A DNA stretch of 64,000 nt. It comes from Kitagawia praeruptora. Lineage: Eukaryota > Streptophyta > Magnoliopsida > Apiales > Apiaceae. Position 1 is the first letter of the stretch. Each line of letters starts with the position of its first letter. The stretch is from NCBI GenBank assembly GCA_037693485.1, contig CM075349.1, forward strand, positions 71,589,001 through 71,653,000. The letters are read 5' to 3'. Under the pieces are notes generated by a model. That model did not search any database and was not told the origin of the DNA. It saw only the letters and a list, made by a program, of their open reading frames with translations. Positions 1 to 10,400 of the stretch are shown here, piece after piece. Made by a program: the position numbers and the translations under genes.

Positions 1-2522
1 TTGGTGATTTTAATGAAGTAATGTTTGATTTTGAGAAAAGAGGTGTGAGACCTGGGAACCAAAGCGAGATGACAGCCTTTAGAGAGGCTTGTGATTTCTG
101 TAACTTAAATGATATCCGTGCAGGTGGCATTAAGCTGACTTGGAGCAATGGAAGAGAAGGAGATCAAAACGTCAAGAAGAGGCTCGATAGATTTCTGATG
201 AATGATGCTTGGCAGGAACTTTTCCCCTTAGCATTTTCAAACAATTTACCTAGGGTGGCATCTGATCACTCTGCTATTGTTCTCCAATGCGTGGCTTGCC
301 AGGAGAGAGAGAGTCGAAAGAAGCCCTTTCGCTTCGAGAGTATGTGGCTTCGTGACCCTGAATTTAACTCAGTAGTAAAAGACGCGTGGACTGATGGAGT
401 CTTGAGGGGTCTAGGACAAGACCCGACTGGCATGATTAAAGAAGTATCTTCCAAGCTAGCAGCATGGAATTATCACCAGTTCGGGCATATTCAAAAACAG
501 ATTCGAGAAAAGACTAAGAGGCTTCAGACATTGCAATACAACGAAGGGGAGGGTGGGTCAACGGAGCAGAAAAATCTCAGGAAGGAAATTCAAGAATTAC
601 TGCATCGAGAAGAGATAATGTGGAAGCAAAGGAGTCGAGTTTCATGGTTAAAGGAGGGCGATAAGAATACCAACTTCTTTCATATCCGAGCTAGTAACAG
701 AAGGAGAAGAAACCAAATCTCTCGTTTGAAAGATGCTGATGGAAATTGGGTGAATAATGCGGCAGGCCTTCGGAGGCTCATCACATCGTTCTATAACGAT
801 TTATTCAGCAGCTCTGGCCCTCTCATAGACGACATTGAAAACATGGTCAGTAGTATTGAGGTTCAAATATCAGACAGAGAGGCACAAGCAATGAATGAGT
901 ATGTTTCTCCTGCAGAAATTCAAAGAGCCCTGTTGCAGATGGCTCCTTCTAAAGCGCCTGGCCCCGATGGTATGCCTGCTCTATTCTATCAAAAACACTG
1001 GAATATTGTGGGCCCTACAGTCATTCGAAGTGTTCAAGATTTTTTCAGAACTAGCATAATGCCAAATGAGCTAAACCACACTAACATTACTCTTATCCCT
1101 AAGGTGGCTCATCCTGAGTTAGTAAAAGATTTAAGGCCGATTAGCTTGTGCAACATGATGTATAAAATCATTGCTAAAGTGTTGGCCAACCGTATCAAAA
1201 GTGTTCTGCCTTCTCTCATCCACGAAACTCAATCAGCATTTGTTCATGATCGAATGATCACAGACAATGCTATTGTGGCGTTTGAAGTATTTCACTGGCT
1301 TAAAAACAAACAAAAGGGTAATCGAGGGTCCTTTGCTCTCAAACTTGATATGAGTAAGGCTTACGATAGGATTGAATGGCCTTTTGTTGCAGCGGTCCTC
1401 AGCCGATTTGGTTTCCCAAATCACTTCTCCAACCTGGTAGTTTCGTGCTTGACGTCCGTCTCTTTTTCGATCAACTTAAATGGGTATCCCGAAGGACTTA
1501 TTGTCCCATCTAGAGGGCTCCGTCAAGGACACCCAATGTCTCCATTCCTGTTTGTTCTTTGTGCAGAAGCGCTTTCAGCATCGATTAGGAGATCTGTGTC
1601 AGCACGTCACCTACACGGAATTAAAGTGGCAAGGACTAGCCCTGAGATCAGTCATCTCTTCTTTGCGGATGACAGTATTTTTTTCGCCAGAGCAGTACAC
1701 GAGGAAGCTGTTCGCATGAAAACAATTATTGATGAGTATTGTAGAGCTTCAGGACAGATGGTAAACTTAGACAAATCTGAAATTTGCTTCAGTTCAAACA
1801 CCACTCAAGAAGTTAAAAATGGCATTATGGAAATCCTTGATGTTCGAGAAGGATTGAAGGACGGCAAATATTTGGGTCTTCCCTCGGCTGTTGGGAGATC
1901 AAAGAAACGAATTTTTCAAGAGACATCAGAAAGAGTAAAGAAAAAATTAAAAGGGTGGAAGGAAAAATCGATGTCTAAAGGAGGTAAAGAAGTCCTCATA
2001 AAAGCATGTGCTCAAGCTATCCCTATGTATGTCATGAACACTTTCCTGCTGCCAGAAACTCTAATCGACGAAATGCATAGGGCTCTAAATTTATTCTGGT
2101 GGGGGAATGGAAAGAAGCAAAACTCAATTAGATGGTGTCGGGGGGAAGACTTGTGTGTTTCCAAATCACGTGGTGGGGTGGGGTTTAGGCACTTAGGTGC
2201 TTTCAACAGGTCCATCCTAGCCAAACAAGGTTGGCGCCTGATGACTCGCCCTAATTCACTAGCAGCTCGTGTGCTCAAGGCTCGGTATCACCCAAGAACC
2301 TCCTTCCTGGAAGCCAAAGTTGGTTATAAGCCCAGCTTCGTTTGGCGGAGTCTCATGGCTAGCCAAGATATAGTTGCCAAAGGGACTCGATGGAGTATAG
2401 GTGATGGGTCAACAACGAGAATATGGGAGGACCTGTGGGTTGTGGGTCAAGAGGAAAAACTAAGTAAACCTCCTCAGTTTGAGTTTGTTTCGGTTCGAGA
2501 GTTGATGGCATCAAACCAAGAT
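1..2522 (+). CDS. LINE ORF2, 5' part (endonuclease end and reverse transcriptase), interrupted
   Basis: This is the second ORF of a plant L1-type non-LTR retrotransposon. It would nick target DNA and reverse-transcribe the element RNA at the nick. The frame is open from base 3 and enters from outside the window. The first codons read GDFNEV, typical of the APE-type endonuclease, and SDHSAIVL near base 263-290 is the end of that domain. The reverse transcriptase follows, with LIPK and LRPISLCN at about 1090-1155 and the catalytic FADD at 1662-1673. An in-frame stop appears at 2576 only because foreign LTR sequence starts at 2523. The frame resumes at 19580 without shift once the insertion and one copy of AAGAT are removed. 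I see no stop or frameshift in this part, so the copy may have been intact until it was split. Identity as a LINE is secure; the clade is inferred from domain order. Confidence 0.93.
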
Positions 2523-4977
2523 TGTAACACCCCAAATCCGGGGTCAGGGATTTGGTCGTCACGCGGAAATCCTTAACATCAAATTACCTGTTTAACAACA
2601 TTAAACCATCTGTAATCATTAAAACTGAAATATAACTCTGCGACCCCAACCACCAAGCATCTTTTAGGTCATAGGGCTAGAAACAAGAACTACATTCTTT
2701 ACATCTTTATTACATCCATTCTATTACATCGCACTATGTCTTAAAATCTTATACTACTAGTATAGCTTCGTTGGGAAGTACACCAGCAACTAGTACTACT
2801 CAGTACAAGGTAATATATATTACACATCAATGTACTTACATATAACTTATTCCAGCTATAACTTTTCTGGATCATAACATCTTCATAAGGGCGTACTGCC
2901 TGCTTCTTCTGAGCCATGCAGATAAGCCTCAATCATCAACCTTCCTCTGAAAGGTTAATATTTAAAACAAGGAAGTATGAGCGAAAGAATTGCCCAGCAA
3001 GTATTAATAGAGCACAACAATATATATCAACATACACATGGAGTTTTCAAAATATAACGATACTTAATATCAATTTCGAAATATTTACAACAATGAAACC
3101 TCAGTAGGGGATATATGACATTTTGGGTAACATCGGATAAATAAAGTAAGTTCATGTCAACAATAGTAATCCTTATACCATACCTCATAGTATTGATAAC
3201 CCCTTAGGGAGCTTTTCAAAATATGCAGTTCAATATGCTGCTAATATAGTTATTACCACCCTTCATAAACCAAACCATTATAGAGTTCCCTTTTTAATAC
3301 TCCTCAAGTTTGTAAGTATATACACATGAGTAAATCATTATCATCAAAACACCTTACAGTTCAAGATTCTGTACGGGATATAAGTTCGTTAACTATTTGA
3401 TAAGTTAAACTCAGGAATAACTGATAGGAAGAGAGTCAAAGTTCTTGAAGCAAAACATTTGGGACTTAACATCAATAACCGATGAACCATCTTTCATCTT
3501 TTGAATAATTGCAAAAGTGCACAAGCACGTGCCATTATTGTTAGAATAATCTTGCAGTTCTAGATACTGCATGAATTCATCATCTTTCAAAATTGAAAAC
3601 AACACTATCGGCTACTTGGCACTAAGGCCTAAGAAGCAGTGTTTGAGTATTTTTCCAAAGTGGAGGATGGGACTTAAAGAAAACATAAAAACCTGACAAG
3701 GATTGACGATGATCAGTCGCCACATCCAAGTCCAATAATCCGCGGGTCTTCTCTACCGGTAGAAGGATAGAAACTACATCCATAACTATCCCCGAGTGAA
3801 AACTACATCCGTAATCACCCTCGATGAAAACTACATCCGTAATCATCCTTCGGCAACACCTGGGCCGGAATAATAATTGATGGGCCGCCTGGCTCACGGC
3901 CGCTTACACATCCCGGGAATCGTTCGTCAACGATTCCCACACCTGCCAGAGTCCCCTTTTTCTTTTCTTGTCAAAATCATTTTGATAGAAAACTTGAGTA
4001 GTTGAAGTTCGACTTCAGTCGACCGATAATTTCTTGAAAAACGAGCAAGAGAGTAAAACCTGACCGGGGGTTTTCGAAAATGTTTTGAGTTCAAAAGAGT
4101 TCAAGTATAGATATACACTTGTACCGATATCAATCTCGACACAGGGTTTTGTGATCACATATGGAAAATGGTACGCATAAGGCTTGTAACCACAACAGGG
4201 TAATTCCATATATATATAAGTTCTTGAAAAGTAACTTACCTAGATAGATTCAAAATATAATATAATATTTTAAATGACTATGAAAGTTCTTAGACAACCT
4301 TTAAATAGTGTTTTATAGCCTTCAAAACACTTAGAGTATTTAATAAATATTGACTACTATGTAACAAATAATAAATATACAATAACCCCTTTTTAAAAGA
4401 ATACTCAAATTAATATTCATTTATTAAGTAATATTCAAATAATATTTACTATTAATACTGGAATATTTAATAACCTCAAAACACCCAAATACAACTCTTG
4501 GAATGTTTCTGATCAAAATCATGACACAATCTCTCCAGCAGTCTCCAAACTTTAGCCACTTTATCAAATAACTACTACTGACTCTCGGTCAATAAGAAAT
4601 AATTAATAAGCATGAAAATCCTTCTTCTCTTTCCCCTTTTTTTTTTTGTTTCTTAATGAATATTATAATTAATATCCATCGAATTAAATAAGCATTCAAA
4701 TAACATATATCGATATCAATCTAGCTATTTTAAGCTGAAAGTAACCAATTTATAACCATTGGAATATCTTTAATCCGTATTGAAAATAAACTATCTCCGA
4801 TAAATAATATACTAGATAGAATCACTCCATTAAATTGTTTTATTATTTCTCCGGGACAAAGTGATTTTAAGAAAGCGTTTTGAAAATGATATTCATCCAA
4901 TTAAATAAATTTAATTAGGCGAATGAGGTTTATTTAATTAGTAAATGCTTTCAGGAGCATCTATTAATTAAATAAAC
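2523..4977 (-). repeat. Solo LTR B, 3' portion (minus orientation)
   Basis: The segment starts TGTAACACCCC; read on the minus strand this is the LTR end GGGGTGTTACA. Its other part is 18657-19574, ending GGGTTATTACA on the plus strand. Together they form one LTR of about 3.37 kb with TG...CA ends and the duplication AAGAT. No internal region is attached to it, so it is a solo LTR. It is related to the LTRs of element A: 3690-3960 is the reverse complement of 7620-7890, including the three-fold repeat around TTACGGATGTAGTTTTC. No gene is seen. A short ORF at 2741-2932 on the minus strand (starting MRLICMAQKKQ) lies roughly where A's LTR carries a short ORF. Confidence 0.85.
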
Positions 4978-5137
4978 ACAGGTGCTGAGGAACAAGGTTG
5001 TCAAACTAGTGAGAGTCTTGTGGAGGAATCAGAATGTCGAAGAATCAACATGGGAACTAGAGAGCGCGATGCGTGAAAAGCACCCCCAACTGTTTTCAAC
5101 CTGATTCCGGGACGGAATCCTTTTAAGGAGGGGAGGC
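4978..5137 (+). repeat. Detached 3' tail of element A internal region
   Basis: From ACAGGTGCTGAGG onward this matches 14961-15120: the last part of the chromodomain coding sequence, the stop codon and the polypurine tract. It is joined on the left to solo LTR B at bases shared by both sides (ACA). It carries no function by itself. Confidence 0.9.
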
Positions 5138-7739
5138 TGTAAGGACCCTGATTTTTGATATTATTGGAGTAGACGGAATGAATAGTAACTTTGTTATGTA
5201 AGAGAAGTGAATCCCACCCCCATATATGAATGACGGATAAATGAAGATTTGTAATGATATTATGTTCCCTTATGGAAAATAAGTGTATGTAAATGTCGAC
5301 GGATTTCGCAAAATTCTATTTTATTATTTTCGTACATTTCCGGGGTATCGATAAATACGAATACTACGACAAGATCATGGTTTTATTATTTTGAGAACCA
5401 AGGAACTATATATATACTTAAAATTAGGAAGTTGGATTTTAGAAAGAATATCGAAGGAAAAACTCCACCAAAAATGTTTAAGATTTATTTAGAAAATTAT
5501 GGAAATTGGAAAATACCTACTAACCATGCAAGGTGGCAAGATTTCATGCATCCCATGCAAATTCCATGCAAACCACCTAGTCTAAGATTAGAACCAAGTA
5601 GTTGGTAGCTAGTTAGAAACAAACTAAACTACAAGAATCTAGTTAGTAGCTAGTTGGCTTACTTTTTAAAAGGTGGAGACAACAAAGTACCATGGCCATA
5701 CCTCTAGCCATACTTAGGTTGTACATGCATATACTTACACTACTACATATTACCCAACCTCATCTCACACCACTTATTCATCCAACACAAAAGAAAACAA
5801 AACAACTCCCCCACCCCCCTTTTTTGAAGAGCTCTCGGCCAAAGGCAAAAAAGGAGAAGAAAATTTCTTCTTCTCCCCACTTCTCATCACTCTAAATTCA
5901 AGATAAAAATCCTAGGTACTCTACATCATATAAGGAAGGTATGCTATGAATTTCAACCCTTTTTATCCATTAGTTTTCTAGTTATAAATTCTTAAAGTTC
6001 TAGGTGAATAGTAACTCTTATTGTTCTTGTTTGTTGGATCTTGAAGATCAAGCCATAGATTGATCAACCAAGGTGTTTGGAGAGTATTTCAAGCTTTGTT
6101 AAGTTACTAAGAGCTTCAAGGAAGGTATAAATTCTAACCCTTAGTAGCCATGGCAAGAACATTGCTTAGTATTAGTAGATCTAAAAGATTGGTGCACAAA
6201 AGTGTTGATTATAGTTTGATTTATGAAAAATCATGGATGTTGATGGTTATTGTCATATTGAAAATTATTTTTATGTGGTATGAGGTCCCATAAGTGTATG
6301 AGAATTTTGTTGGGAGTTTGTGATGATTTTTGGAGTTGGTGGAATTTTTGAGAAGAGACATGACTTGTGGTAAAGGAGTTGTTGAACAATCTGCACTGAC
6401 CCCTTTTTGAAACTGTGATTCGGAACCCTTAAACTGATCCCCTGAACACCTACCTTATATTGTTGGAAAGGTCTTGATCTGTAGTTTCTGGATATGTAGG
6501 GTTCATAGCTAGGTGATGTATAGATTTTAAGTTATAGCCGAAAGAGTGAGTTGTGTTTCTGGACTATGGACTGCACTAAGTGACCCTCTTGTGAACCTTG
6601 TTTAAACACCTTAAAAATTATTTGGGATCATGGAAAAATTAGAGAAGCTAGGAAATACAGTGGTGAAGGCTACCCAAAAAGAATTGGATTAAAATATGAA
6701 TTTTTGGATTTTATAAAAATGATAGAGTAAAATTCGCGCAAGGGAAAAAGTCGATTAGTGGACCAAAATTCTAAGTTAATGATTATGATTCGAGCGTGGT
6801 AATTAAATTAGGTCGAATAAGTGACGATCGTGATCGGGTGATGACATGAACCTATAGTGGGGCTAGAGAGTCATAAGACGGAGTTATTAAGTTAATTTCG
6901 TACCCCCCTAAACCCCGTAATTAGAAAGAAATTGTTAAGGTACTAACGAACGATTATTGTTTATGTATAGATCGTTCGAATTCACACGCTCGACCACCCC
7001 AACCAAACCAAGGCAAGTTTACTTTTCAAAACTTATACATATACAAGGATTTTCACTGTTGTGTTTGTAGTTTTCAAATTATATCAAATGCTATGTTTAT
7101 CGAAGTATTGATGCAACTGAAATTGAACAAGTACATGTATGCTTTTACCCCTTGAACTTAGATTGAAATGTTTTCTTCGGACAACGACTCTAGCAATAGA
7201 GATCGTAGCGGTCCGTATATACTATTGACCGGGGAGCGGTATATTATTATATCGTATCTATATTGCGAAAACCCGAAGGGTCATTCGGGTGGTATCGTAT
7301 ATTCAAGTAACTATTATTACATCTTCGTAAATACTCGAAACCCTATCTTGGATTAAAAGTTTATTTATTAAATAATTATTTTATTAATTATTAATATTAA
7401 ATCTTAAAATATCATTTAATGATTATTGTTCACTATTTTAAAAACAAAGTTAATCCAAGATACCTTTAATACTTTCAAACTCGAACTTTTTCGAACTCAA
7501 AATCTTTTCGAAAACCCCCGGTCAGGATTCGCTTCTTGTATGATTTCAAGAATTATTGGTCGACTGATGTCGAACCACAACTACTCTGTTTTCAATCAAA
7601 ATCTGGTTTTTAAAAAGAAAAAGAAAAAGGGACTCTGGCAGGTGTGGGAACCGTTGACGAACGATTCCCGGGATGTGTAAGCGGCCGTGAGCCAGGCGGT
7701 CCATCACTTATTATTCCGGCCCAGATGTTGCCGAAGGAT

Positions 7740-7819
7740 GATTACGGATGTAGTTTTCATCGAGGGTGATTACGGATGTAGTTTTCACTCAGGGATAGTT
7801 ACGGATGTAGTTTCTATCC
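7740..7819 (+). repeat. Three tandem 28-bp units within LTR A
   Basis: Three consecutive units share TTACGGATGTAGTTT. The same block is in the right LTR (about 17720-17799) and, reversed, in the older solo LTR B (about 3768-3848). Keeping all three units in diverged LTRs suggests the block matters, perhaps as a regulatory site. That is inference. Confidence 0.75.
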
Positions 7820-8240
7820 TTCTACCGGTAGAGAAGACCCGCGGATTATTGGACTCGGATGTGGCGACTGATCAACGTCAATCCCTGTCAGGTTTTATGT
7901 TTTCTTTAAGTCCCATTCCTCCACTTTGGAAAAATGCTTTGACACTGCATCTTAGGCCTATGTGCCAGTTGCCGATAGTGTCCTATTTTGATGAGAAAGA
8001 TGTTGACTTTATGCAGTAGCTAGAACTGCAAGGTTATTTTGAAAACAAGGGCACGTACTGGTGCACCTTTGAAATTTACCAATAATGACAAGTGATTCTA
8101 TAACTGATCGATACATCGAGTTTAATGACTATTATACATATGGAATGTTATATTGCTTATCTTATACATATATTCTTGCTGAGCTATAGTTGCTCACTCT
8201 TGCTTGTTTTCAAATTTTACAAACACAACAGCTAAGAGAA

Positions 8241-8444
8241 ATGGCAAGAACCAGTCAGACTGTTCGAAAGCAGGTGACTAGACCCCAGGCTGCAGTCGAG
8301 ATTCCACCGGTAGGCCCCATTAGCCGGATTGGTCGGCAACTTTTGTTAGTACGTTTTATTTATAAGTATGACCTGTGCAAGGCAGTGTACCGCAGCAAAC
8401 TTTCAAGCCGCCAACTTCGCTTCATATCGAAGTGTTGCTGGTAG
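8241..8444 (+). CDS. Short LTR ORF with histone-H3-like N terminus (hypothetical)
   Basis: A 68-codon ORF starts at an ATG in AGAGAAATGGCAAG. Its first ten residues, MARTSQTVRK, match the histone H3 tail MARTKQTARK at 8 positions. The rest (prolines, then a basic stretch ending in CCW) does not resemble H3. An identical copy lies at 18222-18425 in the right LTR. There is no independent sign that it is translated, and the match could be chance. It is listed because the element also encodes a chromodomain, a module known to bind methylated H3 tails. Confidence 0.3.
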   Translation: MARTSQTVRKQVTRPQAAVEIPPVGPISRIGRQLLLVRFIYKYDLCKAVYRSKLSSRQLRFISKCCW

Positions 8445-8679
8445 CATAAATGCTATTTAATTCGGTCTGTAATAACTCTAAAACTTTTACTTTTGCTTAA
8501 TCAAATGTATGACGTTTCTGAGACTCTAACCTATGTGTGTGTGTGTGTGTGCGGTGTGAGTTTATTGTGGGGTCGATGGCTGTTTATTTATATTATGTGC
8601 AAGAACAAGTATGTTAATAATGGAAAATGGACCGTGAGCGCCTAGATCTCCGACCCCGGATCTGGGGGCGTCACAGAAA

Positions 8680-8691
8680 TGGTATCAGAGA
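8680..8691 (+). other. Primer-binding site of element A (tRNA-iMet type)
   Basis: TGGTATCAGAGA lies four bases after the end of the left LTR. It matches the complement of the 3' end of plant initiator tRNA-Met (TGGTATCAGAGC) at 11 of 12 bases. It primes minus-strand cDNA synthesis and confirms the LTR boundary at 8675. Confidence 0.85.
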
Positions 8692-8905
8692 GAAGGTTAC
8701 AGTTCTCAGAAACGATAGTAATCTAGGAAAGCAACCATAATAATACGAATAATATAACACTAATAATAATCCCATTAATACCTGGAGCTCTCATCGAGTT
8801 CACAGTCGGGTTATCGGATATAGCCCTGACTTCTAAGGCCCGTGAGGGAACTACTTCTTAAACCCTTCTTTTTGGTTAGTAACCTAGCTTATTTCCCTTG
8901 TGTAG

Positions 8906-9619
8906 ATGGAGGATATACCAGACCCTGAGGCCTATGAGAGGGAGCATGATGAGGCACTACTGAGAGAGACTGAGGACCCTGTTGAGGATACTGATGCTGA
9001 CCCTGAGCTGGGCCCCTGGATTACGATATTAGGGGATACTGATGATGAGGACCCCGAGGAGGAGCCCTTTATGGAGCCTGAGCCTGTTACCCCCTCCCCT
9101 GTGGCCACTGATGAGGAGAGTGTGCGATCCGGCGAGGACCGTGTTGTGACACCCCCGCCCTCTCCACAGTTATTGAGCCTCACTTCTTCTGATGATGATG
9201 ATGATCCCGAGGAGGACACTTCTAGCGAGGAGGAGCGTGACCCTACCCCTGCTCCTGCTCCTGCCCCTGTTATGCCACCCCCACCACTGGACCTACCCCC
9301 GGTGTCGGGCGCTGAGCACGCCTATGTCGTGCAGTTCATGACCCGAGACTTACTTTCTGCCGAGGCCCGACTTACCGAGGCGAGGAGGGTGATAGTGGAG
9401 GAGCGCGAGGCGCGCTTGAGGATCCAGGCTGAGATGAGGACTACTGTTGCTAGGAGGACTAGAGCTCGACTCCACAGGATTGAGAGGAGGAGTCGCGAGA
9501 GGGTTCTCGGATTAGGGATCCGCGGGGGCGGAGTGATCCGGGCTAGGGATGTTAGGCGTGTTGTGCGTCGTGCATTTGCCCGAGTGAGGGCCTTGCTCCG
9601 TCGCGGTGCGGCCCCGTGA
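8906..9619 (+). CDS. Extra ORF upstream of gag in element A (unknown function)
   Basis: The ORF encodes 237 residues and starts at an ATG 230 bases downstream of the LTR. I do not recognise a family. The N-terminal half is very acidic (EDIPDPEAYEREHDEALL, then D/E runs). A proline-rich linker follows (TPAPAPAPVMPPPPLDLPP). The last 90 residues are strongly basic and arginine-rich (RRTRARLHRIERRSRERV) and could form a helix. It has no zinc knuckle or capsid motif, so it is not a displaced gag. Its GC content is visibly above that of its surroundings. Extra ORFs upstream of gag are known in several plant Gypsy lineages, mostly of unknown role. The frame is intact in a very young element, which supports it being coding. 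Confidence 0.65.
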   Translation: MEDIPDPEAYEREHDEALLRETEDPVEDTDADPELGPWITILGDTDDEDPEEEPFMEPEPVTPSPVATDEESVRSGEDRVVTPPPSPQLLSLTSSDDDDDPEEDTSSEEERDPTPAPAPAPVMPPPPLDLPPVSGAEHAYVVQFMTRDLLSAEARLTEARRVIVEEREARLRIQAEMRTTVARRTRARLHRIERRSRERVLGLGIRGGGVIRARDVRRVVRRAFARVRALLRRGAAP

Positions 9620-10111
9620 TGTGTTACTGATAGCTCAGTCCCCTAGGTTCAGATGACATTAGTGTGTCGATTTTGCGGGACAGTTGACTTGTGCAGTGGC
9701 GTCCTTTCTGACCAGTGGATGAGTAGACTGACCTACATATATGTAGATGTGACTTCAGATAGTATGTATGGATGTAGCCCTACTTTTGTGTAGCCTTGAC
9801 TATTCGGATTATGTACTTGTATTTGTTCCACTTTTGCTAGACTTTGACATCGGAACTATGTATTTGGCTCTAACATCCGAACTTGTGACCACCCTTGTAC
9901 CGTACTTATTTAGTTTCAGTTTCCTTGATATTGTCTCAACTGCTTTACATTCCGATGCCATGCTCTACTGTTTTGATATACAACTGTGATTATACAACTG
10001 CTACAAGCCCCAAATGCAACCATGCTATTTCAAATTTACGATATGTGATTTCAAATTGTTCTCCACATTTTCCAAAATATTCCTACGATTTTTTTTCTAA
10101 AATAAACCTTT

Positions 10112-10145
<34 letters not shown>

Positions 10146-10400
10146 GGTTTTAGTTGTTTAAAAATTTTTGAAAATATTTCTACAGATTGCGAAGTTTCGA
10201 AATTTTGGAAATTCCTACAAATGTTTTCGAACCACGTAACGACTTCCCCTAAAAAGTTTTTACAGTTTATCGCCATCATAAGAGCACTACGACTTTCGAA
10301 ATTTTAACCTTGTGTAAGGAGGAACGATACGTTCCTGACTTCTCTAAATACGGTCAAATAATTGAAAACCCTAACCCATTTTTGTCTTATTATCAGAATC
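9620..10400 (+). other. Spacer between extra ORF and gag, with AATAAA and an A32 tract
   Basis: No ORF is supported here. The roughly 490 bases after the extra ORF's stop look like a 3' UTR: U-rich, with AATAAA at 10101-10106 and then 32 consecutive A at 10113-10144. After the A tract comes AT-rich sequence leading to the gag start at 10401. The layout ORF, UTR, poly(A) signal, poly(A) is what a reverse-transcribed mRNA insert would leave. It could also be a slippage-expanded A run. Confidence 0.6.

Larger units (their letters stand above)
5138..8675 (+). repeat. Element A 5' LTR (3538 bp)
   Basis: It runs from TGTAAGGACCC to GGCGTCACA, followed four bases later by a primer-binding site. By eye it differs from the right LTR at about five places in 3.5 kb: a C-tract length change near 5810, single-base changes near 7202, 7725 and 7876, and a one-base T-run difference near 7462. 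A TATATATA at 5409-5416 could be the promoter, which would leave a leader of over 3 kb, but this is weak. There is a three-fold 28-bp repeat at 7740-7819 and a short GT microsatellite near 8536. ORFs at 5692-5895, 7168-7356 and 7687-8019 recur in the other LTR only because the LTRs are copies. Confidence 0.95.

Noticed and set aside
2524..2576. C-terminal tail CNTPNPGSGIWSSRGNP of the LINE protein
   Set aside because: It is a translation of the end of solo LTR B and not part of the LINE.
5692..8019. ORFs at 5692-5895, 7168-7356, 7426-7680 and 7687-8019, several recurring about 10 kb to the right
   Set aside because: They lie inside A's LTR and recur only because the LTRs are copies. No domain, and the 7687 frame simply translates the 28-bp repeats.
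8932..9219. Minus-strand ORF of 95 codons rich in serine
   Set aside because: It is the antisense shadow of the acidic extra ORF (GAG/GAT codons read as Ser and Leu).
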